Below, piece by piece: positions 1-7,980 of a DNA stretch of 64,000 nucleotides (positions within the stretch are counted from its first letter, which is position 1; the number at the start of each line of letters is the position of its first letter). The stretch is from Neobacillus terrae. GTDB taxonomy: Bacteria > Bacillota > Bacilli > Bacillales > Cytobacillaceae. The translations under genes were made by a program, and so were the position numbers. The stretch is taken from assembly GCF_011393025.1 (NCBI RefSeq), contig NZ_JAAOEO010000022.1, forward strand, positions 1 to 64,000. The letters run 5' to 3'. The notes under the pieces were generated by a model, which saw nothing but the letters and a program-made list of their open reading frames with translations, was not told the DNA's origin and made no database searches.

Positions 1-4
1 ATGG

Positions 5-77
5 TGAGCCATGAAGGACTCGAACCTTCGACCCTCTGATTAAAAGTCAGATGCTCTACCAACTGAGCTAATGGCTC
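5..77 (-). tRNA. tRNA-Lys (UUU)
   Basis: A cloverleaf reads on the minus strand with acceptor stem GAGCCAT/ATGGCTC, the D-arm core TAGCTCAGT and a T-arm GGTTCGAGTCC. The anticodon loop CTTTTAA has anticodon TTT. The 3' CCA is encoded at 2-4. It is the last tRNA of the cluster in transcription order. Confidence 0.97.
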
Positions 78-80
78 ATA

Positions 81-209
81 AAGGGATAGTTCCCTAAATA
101 TATAAGGTTTCAGTCAATTATCCCGTAAAACTTATGTTCTACTTCGCAACTCGCAGATCATTCACAGATGCTTTGATCGTTGCAATACCGACTGAGCTAA
201 TGGCTTACA
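81..209 (-). repeat. tRNA-linked repeat unit upstream of tRNA-Lys
   Basis: The segment 187-209 is a near copy of 58-80, the first ~20 nt of tRNA-Lys, 129 bp upstream of the gene's own 5' end. The spacer contains a core around 140-185 (minus-strand CTGCGAGTTG) that resembles the spacers upstream of tRNA-Asp and tRNA-Asn. The copy stops inside the D-loop, so it cannot fold as a tRNA. Confidence 0.75.
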
Positions 210-213
210 ATGG

Positions 214-285
214 CTGGGCTAGCAGGATTCGAACCTACGAATGACGGAGTCAAAGTCCGTTGCCTTACCGCTTGGCTATAGCCCA
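214..285 (-). tRNA. tRNA-Gln (UUG)
   Basis: Minus-strand cloverleaf starting TGGGCTATAGCC. The anticodon loop CTTTGAC, with anticodon TTG, is closed by ACGGA/TCCGT. The acceptor stem is TGGGCTA/TAGCCCA, and CCA is encoded at 211-213. Confidence 0.97.
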
Positions 286-296
286 ATAAAAAATGG

Positions 297-369
297 CGGT
301 CCCGACCGGGATCGAACCGGCGATCTCCTGCGTGACAGGCAGGCATGTTAACCGCTACACCACGGGACC
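297..369 (-). tRNA. tRNA-Asp (GUC)
   Basis: Minus-strand cloverleaf with acceptor stem GGTCCCG/CGGGACC. The anticodon loop CTGTCAC (anticodon GTC) sits between CCTGC and GCAGG. CCA is encoded at 294-296. Two partial copies of its 5' end lie upstream, at 498-512 and 640-654. Confidence 0.97.
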
Positions 370-654
370 ATGTTTTTAAAGTATTTAATTCGATGTTCTA
401 AGATTAACGCATTACTGTCTCTTCCTCTTCCAGGTTATTCATAGAAGCAGATGCGTCGAGACAACTCGCAGTTGATTCACCGAAGCTTCGCTCGTCGCTA
501 CACCACGGGACCATGTTTTTAAAGTATTTAATTCGATGCTCTAGATTAACGTAAAACTGTCTCTTCCTCTTCCAGAATAATCATGGAAGTGAATGCGTCG
601 AGACAACTTGTTGTTGATTCACCGAAGCTTCGCTCGTCGCTACACCACGGGACC
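370..654 (-). repeat. Two tandem tRNA-linked units upstream of tRNA-Asp
   Basis: Two units of about 143 bp (370-512 and 513-654) are strongly similar to each other. Each ends with the same 15 bp as the first 15 nt of tRNA-Asp (355-369, 498-512, 640-654). The spacers share a palindromic CGAAGCTTCG, a tract like CTTCCTCTTCCAG, and an A/T-rich end next to the downstream copy. No coding potential is apparent. Confidence 0.85.
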
Positions 655-714
655 ACTTTCAAAATATAATGTTTTAAGAACAGGAAATGAGATTGAGTCA
701 TTCCCCATCCTTGA

Positions 715-786
715 TGACCCCTACGGGATTCGAACCCGTGTTACCGCCGTGAAAGGGCGGTGTCTTAACCGCTTGACCAAGGGGCC
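715..786 (-). tRNA. tRNA-Glu (UUC)
   Basis: Minus-strand cloverleaf starting GGCCCCTTGGTCAAG. The anticodon loop CTTTCAC (anticodon TTC) is closed by CCGCC/GGCGG. The acceptor stem is GGCCCCT/AGGGGTC, with one G-T pair. CCA is not encoded: TCA follows the discriminator base. Confidence 0.97.
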
Positions 787-804
787 GAAATAAAATTTTT
801 TCTA

Positions 805-892
805 CGGAGAAGGAGGGATTTGAACCCTCGCGCCGGTTACCCGACCTACACCCTTAGCAGGGGCGCCTCTTCAGCCTCTTGAGTACTTCCCC
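805..892 (-). tRNA. tRNA-Ser (GCU)
   Basis: Minus-strand tRNA of 88 nt with the long variable arm of class II tRNAs. The anticodon loop CTGCTAA has anticodon GCT. The acceptor stem is GGGGAAG/CTTCTCC. CCA is not encoded. Confidence 0.96.
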
Positions 893-900
893 AAAAGTGG

Positions 901-972
901 CTCCACAGGCAGGACTCGAACCTGCGACCGATCGGTTAACAGCCGATAGCTCTACCACTGAGCTACTGTGGA
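901..972 (-). tRNA. tRNA-Asn (GUU)
   Basis: Minus-strand cloverleaf with acceptor stem TCCACAG/CTGTGGA. The anticodon loop CTGTTAA (anticodon GTT) sits between ATCGG and CCGAT. CCA is encoded at 898-900. It is the first complete tRNA of the cluster. Confidence 0.97.
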
Positions 973-974
973 AT

Positions 975-1114
975 AATTAAATTGTAATTCCTAAACTCAT
1001 TTTCAAAGACTGTGTCCCCGCCTCAGAAAGATCCGCAAGCTGCGGCTCGGCGTGTACAACTCGAAGCTTATTCATGATGTTTCGCTCGTCTCTACCACTG
1101 AGCTACTGTGGAAT
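975..1114 (-). repeat. tRNA-linked repeat unit upstream of tRNA-Asn
   Basis: Positions 1091-1114 repeat 951-974, the 5' end of tRNA-Asn plus two leader bases, exactly over 24 bp and 140 bp apart. The spacer carries the same kind of core seen in the tRNA-Asp units (GACGAGCGAA and CGAGTTGTAC on the minus strand). The stretch 1115-1244 up to sprT holds nothing I can name. Confidence 0.8.
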
Positions 1115-1244
1115 AGTTATAAAATAAAGCAGTCTATTAACTTAGCCGGACAAGTTGTTATCTTGTCGACTCTTTACATTATAATGACGTTGTATTACAA
1201 AGTCAAGACGATTTTAATAAAAAATTCGCCGAGAGAAATGCCCC

Positions 1245-1718
1245 TTATTGTACCTGCACTTCTCCGACTTTTACTAAACGTCCTCTGCATTTCCCACATA
1301 CATAACGAGTTGTGTTTATTGATCTTTTTCTTTTATATTGAAGGCCGCAGCTAGAACATTTATAAAGAAGGATCTTTTTTGCAGTTCTTCTCTTCGGTGC
1401 ATCAGGAAGTGAATTGCAAAATCTCGGTGCCCCTGTCTTTTTTAGAAGCGCACGAAAATCAGCATCTCTATGCTTGTACCCTTTTCCCGCAAGATGAAGA
1501 TGGTAGTGGCAAAGCTCATGTTTTATAATACCGATTAATTCTTCCTGTCCTAGCTGCTCCAGATACTTTTTGTTTATTTCAATGTTATGTGATCGCAGAA
1601 GGTATCTTCCACCTGTTGACCGAAGTCTATTATTAAATATAGCCTTATGGCAGAAGGGCTTGCCAAAATCATTTAATGATATCCTCTCCACTAAATCCTG
1701 AAGTTCTGTTTCTTCCAT
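1245..1718 (-). CDS. sprT: SprT-like zinc metalloprotease-fold protein
   Basis: This 157-residue protein matches the bacterial SprT-like family (YdcK in B. subtilis). The zinc-binding HELCHYH motif lies near residue 66, and two CxxC pairs (CSSC, CGKC) near residues 120 and 140 suggest a second zinc site. The physiological role in bacilli is not established; SprT/Spartan relatives act on DNA-protein crosslinks. The ATG is preceded by GTGAGGATAATTA. It lies between the tRNA cluster and cmpA, the arrangement known from B. subtilis. Family call is firm, function is not. Confidence 0.9.
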   Translation of the reverse strand: MEETELQDLVERISLNDFGKPFCHKAIFNNRLRSTGGRYLLRSHNIEINKKYLEQLGQEELIGIIKHELCHYHLHLAGKGYKHRDADFRALLKKTGAPRFCNSLPDAPKRRTAKKILLYKCSSCGLQYKRKRSINTTRYVCGKCRGRLVKVGEVQVQ

Positions 1719-1809
1719 TAATTATCCTCACTTTATCCAGAACATGACAACCTATTATAGCATACATTGAAAATAACTTTTACGGATGACTTTTTCGGGA
1801 GGTTTAGTT

Positions 1810-1923
1810 ATGCCGATATGGTTTCAAAACCAAATGAAAAGGGCCTTTTATGAAAAAGACCGTTATCAAATCAAGTTATTAAACCAATGCTGGTTCTTTT
1901 ATCAAAAAAAGCACTGTTCCTGA
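1810..1923 (+). CDS. cmpA: CmpA, small regulator of spore envelope assembly
   Basis: A 37-codon frame starts at an ATG preceded by GGGAGG with seven bases of spacing and encodes a peptide beginning MPIWFQNQMKRAF and ending QCWFFYQKKHCS. Length, composition and position next to tex and sprT match B. subtilis CmpA. CmpA is known there as an adaptor that, with ClpXP, removes defective SpoIVA in sporulating cells. It is convergent with tex, and the tex terminator overlaps its last codons. Its presence supports an endospore-forming host. Confidence 0.93.
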   Translation: MPIWFQNQMKRAFYEKDRYQIKLLNQCWFFYQKKHCS

Positions 1924-1935
1924 GAACAGTGCTTT
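1904..1935 (-). terminator. Terminator of tex, overlapping the 3' end of cmpA
   Basis: On the minus strand AAGCACTGTTC and GAACAGTGCTT form an 11-bp stem with loop TCAG, followed by a T-run. The right arm lies within cmpA codons on the opposite strand. Confidence 0.9.
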
Positions 1936-1939
1936 AGGT

Positions 1940-4114
1940 TTATTCTGAAGGAGGAAGCATCGTTAGGGCTACCCTTCCTTTTTTCATGTCAACCGAGTCA
2001 ACCCAAACTGTTACAATATCTCCAACCGATACGACATCCATTGGATGTTTGACAAATTGTTTTCTTAGTTTGGAAATGTGGACCATACCGTCCTGTTTTA
2101 CTCCAATATCTACAAACGCTCCAAAATCAACTACATTTCGAACTGTCCCCTGCAGTTCCATTCCCGGCTTAAGATCCTCCAATTTAAGAACATCTTTTTT
2201 AAGAAGCGGTCGAGGGAGTTCGTCACGAGGATCACGTCCTGGTCTTACCAATGCGTCAATAATATCTTTTAATGTTAACTCTCCTATATTTAACTCCGCT
2301 GAAACGGCTTTTAAATCCAGCTTGCTTAATGCCTCTTGTAGTTCATCGGTTCCGAGAGCCTTAGTTGTAAAACCAAGATTTGCGAGAAGTTTTTTAACTT
2401 CATCATAGCTTTCAGGATGGATTCCTGTCCTGTCCAGAGGATCTTTGCCATCCAGTACTCTTAAGAACCCTATAGCTTGCTCGAATGTTTTAGCGCCAAG
2501 ACGGGGAACCTTCTTTAACTGTGCCCTGCTTGTAAACTTTCCTTCCTCCTCCCGTTTCTTAACAATATTATTTGCAGCTGTTTTATTAAGACCTGCAACA
2601 TACTGCAGCAATGAGGAGGAAGCAGTATTTACATTTACACCTACCTGGTTAACCGCTGTCTCAACAACAAAGTGCAGCGATTCAGATAGTTTCTTTTGTG
2701 ATACATCATGCTGGTATTGCCCAACACCCACTGATTTAGGATCAATTTTTACTAACTCAGCTAGTGGGTCCTGTAACCGCCGTGCAATCGAAACCGCACT
2801 TCTTTCTTCAACATGAAAATCAGGAAACTCTTCTCTTGCCAGGTCAGAGGCGGAATAAACACTTGCACCAGCTTCATTTACAATCAGATAATAAATTTCA
2901 TTTTTAGCTTCTTTAAGAATATCAGCAATAAACTGTTCTGTTTCCCTTGAAGCAGTACCGTTCCCGATCGCTACCATTTCGACAGTGAATTCATTTAAAA
3001 TGTTTACTATTTTTTCTTTTGCCTCTTTTGGTTTATTTACAGGCGGATGCGGATAAATGACATCGATTTTTAATACCTTTCCTGTATCATCTACAACAGC
3101 CAGCTTACATCCAGTACGATAGGCCGGGTCGACTCCAAGAACAACTTTTCCTTTTAACGGAGGCTGCAAAAGAAGATTTTTAAGATTTTCGGAGAATATA
3201 TGGATTGCCTGTTCTTCTCCTTTTTCTGTAAGTTCTGTTCGGATCTCCCTTTCAATTGATGGCTGAATGAGCCTTTTATAAGCATCCTCGATAGCCTCTC
3301 TGATAATCCATGCTGCTGAGGAGCGGTCGTTTTTTATCCATTTCCTTGAAAGATAATTAACCAGGGTATCAGAGTTTACTTTAATGCCTACTCTTAGAAT
3401 TTCTTCCTTCTCCCCCCGGTTAACTGCAAGAATTCTGTGTGGAACAATTTTGCTTACCGGTTCCTCGTATTCATAGTACATCTCATATATATTCTTCTCA
3501 TCTTTTTCAGCATCTTTTACAGATGATACTAGCATTCCGGACTTAAATGTCTCTCTCCTGATCCACTTACGACTTTCAGCGTCATCTGATACCACTTCAG
3601 CTATAATATCCTTTGCTCCTGAAATCGCATCTTCTGCTGTAACAACCTCTTTTTCATCAGAGATATATTTTTCAGCCTCAATATTTACATCCCCAGAAGG
3701 ACTTGCTAAAAGCCATTCCGCAAGAGGCTCAAGCCCTTTCTCCTTGGCTATCGTTGCTTTTGTTCGCCTTTTTTGCTTATAGGGGCGATATAAATCCTCC
3801 ACCTCCTGAAGCTTGGCCGCATTGTTGATTTTCTCGCTTAGTTCAACCGTAAGTTTCCCCTGCTCCTCAATGATTCGAAGAACTTCACTTTTCCTCTGTT
3901 CAAGATTTTGTATGTACTGCCACCGCTCCTGAATATTTCTAATTTGGACTTCATCCAGGGCTCTGGTTTGTTCCTTCCTGTATCGGGCAATAAACGGAAC
4001 TGTGTTTCCATCTGATAATAAAGAAATAACACTATTAACTTGTTTATAAGTAAATGATTGCTCTTCAGCTATTCGTTTTAAAAGCTGTTCGTTTTTATCT
4101 AGAACGCTCTTCAT
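1940..4114 (-). CDS. tex: Tex family RNA-binding transcription accessory protein
   Basis: The 724-residue product has the Tex architecture: an N-terminal helical region, a central YqgF/RuvC-like domain (VVLGVDPAYRTGCK near residue 325), a helix-hairpin-helix region near 500-560 (VGVGQYQHDVSQ precedes it), and a C-terminal S1 RNA-binding domain near 645-718. Tex binds nucleic acid and affects transcription; in B. subtilis the gene is ydcI. The ATG follows GGAGGATGGTTAA. Full length, no damage seen. Strong family call. Confidence 0.96.
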   Translation of the reverse strand: MKSVLDKNEQLLKRIAEEQSFTYKQVNSVISLLSDGNTVPFIARYRKEQTRALDEVQIRNIQERWQYIQNLEQRKSEVLRIIEEQGKLTVELSEKINNAAKLQEVEDLYRPYKQKRRTKATIAKEKGLEPLAEWLLASPSGDVNIEAEKYISDEKEVVTAEDAISGAKDIIAEVVSDDAESRKWIRRETFKSGMLVSSVKDAEKDEKNIYEMYYEYEEPVSKIVPHRILAVNRGEKEEILRVGIKVNSDTLVNYLSRKWIKNDRSSAAWIIREAIEDAYKRLIQPSIEREIRTELTEKGEEQAIHIFSENLKNLLLQPPLKGKVVLGVDPAYRTGCKLAVVDDTGKVLKIDVIYPHPPVNKPKEAKEKIVNILNEFTVEMVAIGNGTASRETEQFIADILKEAKNEIYYLIVNEAGASVYSASDLAREEFPDFHVEERSAVSIARRLQDPLAELVKIDPKSVGVGQYQHDVSQKKLSESLHFVVETAVNQVGVNVNTASSSLLQYVAGLNKTAANNIVKKREEEGKFTSRAQLKKVPRLGAKTFEQAIGFLRVLDGKDPLDRTGIHPESYDEVKKLLANLGFTTKALGTDELQEALSKLDLKAVSAELNIGELTLKDIIDALVRPGRDPRDELPRPLLKKDVLKLEDLKPGMELQGTVRNVVDFGAFVDIGVKQDGMVHISKLRKQFVKHPMDVVSVGDIVTVWVDSVDMKKGRVALTMLPPSE

Positions 4115-4303
4115 TTAACCATCCTCCATTAAATCCTTCTCTGGTTATTATTGTATCAAATACAATGCCCTGTTTCATTATCGTTCAATTTCAAAAAGAA
4201 AAACGGTACTTTTATCCATCTTTTAAATGTGAGCCGCTGTTTAGTTTTAATGTTACTTTAGTCTTCCATCCTATTAACAGCCGCTTACGAAATCAACGGT
4301 TTA

Positions 4304-4338
4304 CAAAACAAAAAAGCCTACCCTTTTCAGAGTAAGCT
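4304..4338 (-). terminator. Terminator at the end of the sigB operon
   Basis: Minus-strand AGCTTACTCT and AGGGTAGGCT pair, with G-T pairs, around a short A-rich loop and are followed by TTTTTTG. The hairpin overlaps the rsbX stop codon at 4327. Confidence 0.8.
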
Positions 4339-4923
4339 TCCTACTATGAATGTTGCATCGTCATTGGACTTTGCATGGTTAGCAATAATTTCTTCGGCAA
4401 TCATCTTTACCGGAAACAAACCTTTAAGCAAAGACTTGATTCCTTGGAAATCGTATCCGTCGGAAAAAATAAGGAATTTGGAATGAGGATCGAAGGAAAA
4501 ACGCTGTGTATGATACGTCTGCGGTTTCCCCGATAGATATCCCGTAACGGGCAGAGGATAGGTCAGCTTCCCCTTTGATGAGTAAAGGAAAAAACGGATA
4601 TTGCCCACGCAGCTGTATACAAACTCCCTTGCATGGAAATAGACTTTGAAAACCGACACAGCTGCTCCTCTTTTATGCAGAAGAACCTCATTGCAGTGTT
4701 TCATTATCGTGTCCACATCTTCGTGGTGATATTTTTCAACTGCCTCAACGCAAGCGTGGGATGCCTCGTAGGCATACTCTCCGCTGCCAAGCCCATCCGC
4801 AAGGACACAGACAAAGTAGTCATCTGTTGCTACAAAATAATAGCTGTCCCCGCAAAAGGCTTTGCCTTCCTTAGCCGTCTGGTATGCGTAGACTTCGATA
4901 TTATCTTTGATTAAATGGTTCAT
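4327..4923 (-). CDS. rsbX: RsbX, PP2C-type serine phosphatase of the stressosome
   Basis: RsbX dephosphorylates RsbS and RsbR and so resets the stressosome after stress. The 198-residue protein shows the PP2C signatures DSYYFVATDD, CVLADGLGSGEYA and IFSDGYDF. The ATG at 4923 overlaps the sigB stop as ATGA, with GGAG eight bases upstream; an upstream in-frame GTG would sit too close to that site. It is the last gene of the operon and so would be under the internal sigma-B promoter. B. subtilis RsbX is about the same length. Confidence 0.95.
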   Translation of the reverse strand: MNHLIKDNIEVYAYQTAKEGKAFCGDSYYFVATDDYFVCVLADGLGSGEYAYEASHACVEAVEKYHHEDVDTIMKHCNEVLLHKRGAAVSVFKVYFHAREFVYSCVGNIRFFLYSSKGKLTYPLPVTGYLSGKPQTYHTQRFSFDPHSKFLIFSDGYDFQGIKSLLKGLFPVKMIAEEIIANHAKSNDDATFIVGSLL

Positions 4924-5711
4924 GAAAGGCACTCCGAATTATTGGCCTCTGAATGAATCGCTTCCTGCAGCTTTTTAATAGCCCTCCGCTGCAATCGCGA
5001 TACATGCATTTGAGAAATTCCAAGTTTATCTCCGGCATCCTTTTGGCTCATGTTTTCCAGGTAGGTATACTGAATGATTTTCTTTTCCCGTTCTGTAAGC
5101 ACATGAAGAACCTTTTCAAGAACAAGCCTTTGATTAGTTTTTTCATAACCTTCATCTACACTGCCGACGATATCTAGCAGAGTAACGGTTCCACCATCCG
5201 AATCAGCCTCAATAGAGTGGTCAACTGAAAGCGCCTGATAGCTTTTACCCATTTCCATCGCTTCCAGCACTTCTTCTTCTGATACATCAAGCATTTCAGC
5301 TATTTCATCCACCCTTGGTGAACGATGGAGCTTGGTTGTTAATTCTTCAACTGTTGTTTTAATTTTGGGTCCTAATTCTTTTATACGCCGAGGAACATGC
5401 ACACTCCATGTTTTATCGCGTAAAAACCGTTTAATTTCACCGATAATCGTTGGCACCGCAAAAGCCTCAAAGCTTTTTCCAAACGATTCATCATAGCGGC
5501 GAATGGCACCCAGCAGACCAATCATCCCAACCTGAAAAATATCCTCATGAAATGAGCGGCCTTTTGAATACTTGCGCGCAATGGTTTCTACCAGATTTTT
5601 ATAATGGACGACGAGCTGATCCTGCGCTGTTTCATCCTGGTGAAGCTGATATGCTTTGATTAATTCGTTAATATCTTGTTTACCAGAGTTAGGTTGAGAT
5701 TGTTTCGACAT
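4920..5711 (-). CDS. sigB: General stress sigma factor SigB
   Basis: The 263-residue protein carries sigma-70 regions 2, 3 and 4, with region 2 motifs FQVGMIGLLGAIRRYD and SFEAFAVPTIIGEIKRFLRD and a C-terminal region 4 helix-turn-helix (SQKDAGDKLGISQMHVSRLQ). Long stretches are close to B. subtilis SigB. The start chosen is the ATG at 5711 behind AGGTGGAG; an 8-codon extension upstream is possible but lies inside rsbW. The 5' end overlaps rsbW by 23 bp. It is held by RsbW and released when RsbV is dephosphorylated. Confidence 0.98.
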   Translation of the reverse strand: MSKQSQPNSGKQDINELIKAYQLHQDETAQDQLVVHYKNLVETIARKYSKGRSFHEDIFQVGMIGLLGAIRRYDESFGKSFEAFAVPTIIGEIKRFLRDKTWSVHVPRRIKELGPKIKTTVEELTTKLHRSPRVDEIAEMLDVSEEEVLEAMEMGKSYQALSVDHSIEADSDGGTVTLLDIVGSVDEGYEKTNQRLVLEKVLHVLTEREKKIIQYTYLENMSQKDAGDKLGISQMHVSRLQRRAIKKLQEAIHSEANNSECLS

Positions 5712-6162
5712 CGATCTCCACCTGCTCTCCTTCAAGGTATTTAGTCATAAAGACAGTAACGCCTTCCTTATGATGAATTCTAACCTCGTCCATTAACGTT
5801 TCTATTAAGTACAGCCCCAGACCTCCTTCACGAAGAAACTCCACGGAATCATTTTCGTCGTAAGGGCCAATACCTTGTCTAGCTGATTCAAAATCAAAAC
5901 TCTTGCCGCTATCCGCTACCATCACTTCAAGGCGGTCTTTATATAATCCAAAACCGATGAGGACTTCGCCTGGCTCGTTATTCTTATATGCATGCTGAAC
6001 TGCATTGGTACAAGCTTCGCTTGTAGCAATCTTTAAGTCCTCCAAGTCATCATAAGAAAATCCCATTCTGCTGGCAATGCCAGAAAGGGTTAGACGAACC
6101 ACACCCACAAACTCGGGCTTCGCCGGAATCTTCATTTCAATATAGTCAAACGCTTGATTCAT
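5689..6162 (-). CDS. rsbW: RsbW, anti-sigma-B factor and serine kinase
   Basis: RsbW binds SigB and also phosphorylates the antagonist RsbV. The 157 residues show a GHKL ATPase fold: N-box ATSEACTNAVQHAYKNN, an ADSGKSFD segment, and GGLGLYLIETLMDEV. The ATG overlaps the rsbV stop as ATGA, behind AGAGGGTGGAG. The tight overlaps rsbV-rsbW-sigB-rsbX suggest translational coupling of the partner-switch proteins. Confidence 0.97.
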   Translation of the reverse strand: MNQAFDYIEMKIPAKPEFVGVVRLTLSGIASRMGFSYDDLEDLKIATSEACTNAVQHAYKNNEPGEVLIGFGLYKDRLEVMVADSGKSFDFESARQGIGPYDENDSVEFLREGGLGLYLIETLMDEVRIHHKEGVTVFMTKYLEGEQVEIDVETIST

Positions 6163-6491
6163 TGCACTCCACCCTCTATCTGGCTGTTGATATCAATGAT
6201 ATCTGCCAGTCCAGTTATTTCAAAAAGTCTTTTAAGGCGATCCGACAATCCGACCAAACGGAATTCTCCGTTGTTGGAACGAACAGATTTAAACACACCA
6301 ACGATAACACCAAGTCCGGTACTATCCATATATGAAACCTCTGTAAGGTCAATTTCCATTTTGACATTTTCTTTTTCAGATAACGGAAAAATGGACTCGC
6401 GAAGCTTTGGTGCTGTATAAGCATCTACCTCTCCGCTTACTTTAACTGCTAATATGGAATCTTTTTCTTTTACATCTATTTTTATATTCAT
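6159..6491 (-). CDS. rsbV: RsbV, anti-anti-sigma factor (STAS domain)
   Basis: This 110-residue STAS protein is the antagonist of RsbW. The phosphorylation site is Ser57 in the segment EVSYMDSTGLGV, corresponding to Ser56 in B. subtilis. It is phosphorylated by RsbW and dephosphorylated by RsbU. The ATG follows GGGGTGGGTCATAG. It is the first gene behind the internal sigma-B promoter. Confidence 0.97.
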   Translation of the reverse strand: MNIKIDVKEKDSILAVKVSGEVDAYTAPKLRESIFPLSEKENVKMEIDLTEVSYMDSTGLGVIVGVFKSVRSNNGEFRLVGLSDRLKRLFEITGLADIIDINSQIEGGVQ

Positions 6492-6533
6492 CTATGACCC
6501 ACCCCTTTATTGTTCAATTGCTCCCTCATTCGT

Positions 6534-6559
6534 TTACCCTCTTTCAGTGGTGATTAAAC
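6534..6559 (-). promoter_or_regulatory. Internal sigma-B promoter for rsbV-rsbW-sigB-rsbX
   Basis: On the minus strand the -35 element GTTTAA (6554-6559) and the -10 element GGGTAA (6534-6539) are separated by 14 bp, close to the sigma-B consensus GTTTAA-N12-15-GGGTAT. It begins at the rsbU stop codon and lies ~45 bp before rsbV, the place of the autoregulatory promoter in B. subtilis. Confidence 0.9.
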
Positions 6560-7564
6560 ATTTCTTCGAATAATGATTAATGTAAAGTCATCACGCAATT
6601 GAAAATGTTGAAGCCTTTCAAGATCTTTATAAATATTATTTACTATTTCCTGTGCGCTTAAATGAATGTATTTTCGAATATAGCCAATCAATTCCTCTTT
6701 TTCGAGAAACCCTTCTTCTGTCCGGCATTCCGTTACTCCATCGGACATTAAAATAATCATATCGCCAGGCAGGACTTCTTTTTCAAACTGAAGGTACTTG
6801 GTTTTCTTATCTATTCCCAAAAGTAGTCCTCTGGCTTCCAGCTCTGAAAATTCCTCTGTTTCCTTCTGAAAGAAGAATCCAGGTTCATGTCCTGCAGATG
6901 AATAATAAATGGTATGATTTTCAGGGTTATACATGCCGTAAAACATAGTAATAAACATACTTGGGTCTACGTTCTGTTCCACAACCCGGTTTAGGCTTTC
7001 AAGGACAAGATTAGGGGCATTCCGGTTTTCTGGCAGGCTATCCATTGCATACTTGATCATCGACATGCAAAGGGCAGCAGGTATGCCTTTCCCGATAACG
7101 TCCGCTATAGCTACATTTATACAGTTATTTTCATCCACTACAAAGTGAAAGTAATCCCCGTTCATATGTTTTGCAGGAACACTTAATGCTCCGATATCTA
7201 ATCCTTCCACATCCGGGATAGATGTTCCAAGAAGTGTCTGCTGTACATTTGCTGCAATTTCCATTTCTGTCCGCAGTTCCATCTGCTTATTCCTGAGGCT
7301 TTGGTGTTCCCTATAGGCAACGCCATAACCCATCATAACCTCAAGTAATATGTCGAAAGAATGTAAGACACTCTCGGGAACTTCTGGATAAAGCTCGAGG
7401 AGCAAGCTTTTATGGAGGCTAACAATTTCTTCTGGAGAAATTTTCTGTTCGAGGGTATGCCTGCTGAACAATTGCCCCTGATACAAAGATTGTTCCGATT
7501 GGTTTTTTAAATAATTTATTAAAATTTCCCGATACTCCTGTTCCATTTTTTCCCGAAAATCCAT
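6554..7564 (-). CDS. rsbU: RsbU, PP2C phosphatase acting on RsbV-P
   Basis: RsbU dephosphorylates RsbV when stimulated by RsbT. The 336 residues comprise an N-terminal helical domain (about 1-110, the RsbT-binding part in B. subtilis) and a C-terminal PP2C/SpoIIE domain with the metal-binding segments NGDYFHFVVDE, IADVIGKGIPAALCM and LMSDGVTE. The start is the ATG at 7564 behind AGGAGGGGG; the frame is open 11 codons further up but that would run into rsbT. B. subtilis RsbU has about 335 residues. Confidence 0.96.
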   Translation of the reverse strand: MDFREKMEQEYREILINYLKNQSEQSLYQGQLFSRHTLEQKISPEEIVSLHKSLLLELYPEVPESVLHSFDILLEVMMGYGVAYREHQSLRNKQMELRTEMEIAANVQQTLLGTSIPDVEGLDIGALSVPAKHMNGDYFHFVVDENNCINVAIADVIGKGIPAALCMSMIKYAMDSLPENRNAPNLVLESLNRVVEQNVDPSMFITMFYGMYNPENHTIYYSSAGHEPGFFFQKETEEFSELEARGLLLGIDKKTKYLQFEKEVLPGDMIILMSDGVTECRTEEGFLEKEELIGYIRKYIHLSAQEIVNNIYKDLERLQHFQLRDDFTLIIIRRNV

Positions 7565-7574
7565 AATCCCCCTC

Positions 7575-7976
7575 CTAACGGAGCCACTTGGTCGCAATTA
7601 TATCTGTCCCGCTTCCGGGTGATGAATCAATATCAAACTCATCCATTAATCTTTTGACACCGGGCAGTCCGGCTCCAAGGCCGCCTGATGTTGAAAAGCC
7701 ATCCTCCATTACCTGCCGGATATCATTTATGCCGGGTCCATTATCAGCAGCAATTATTTTCAATCCTGCTTTTCCCCCATCATATATCTTTTCGATGCAT
7801 ATTTGTCCCTGTCCAGCATATAGGTAGATGTTCCTGGCAAGTTCGCTTATCGCAGTGGTAATTCTCGCCTGGTCGACCGTGCCAAAACCAAGCTCTTTTG
7901 CAACGTTTCGCCCCAGCTGACGGGCCGCAACGATGTCCCATTCATTCAAAATTTTCACGCAGGATTGGTTCCCCAT
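7575..7976 (-). CDS. rsbT: RsbT, switch kinase of the stressosome
   Basis: RsbT phosphorylates RsbS and RsbR upon stress, leaves the stressosome and activates RsbU. The 133-residue GHKL protein has the N-box region TAISELARNIYLYAG, the ATP-binding DNGPGIND, and GGLGAGLPGVKRLMDEF. The start is supported by a GGGGGATTAAG site. It is four bases downstream of rsbS. Confidence 0.96.
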   Translation of the reverse strand: MGNQSCVKILNEWDIVAARQLGRNVAKELGFGTVDQARITTAISELARNIYLYAGQGQICIEKIYDGGKAGLKIIAADNGPGINDIRQVMEDGFSTSGGLGAGLPGVKRLMDEFDIDSSPGSGTDIIATKWLR

Positions 7977-7980
7977 AAAC

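Noticed and set aside
593..793. 66-codon plus-strand frame in the tRNA cluster
   Set aside because: It runs antisense through a tRNA-linked repeat and tRNA-Glu; no ribosome binding site and no protein-like composition.
1052..1354. 100-codon plus-strand frame overlapping the end of sprT
   Set aside because: It begins in the tRNA-Asn-linked repeat, is antisense to sprT, and has no ribosome binding site.
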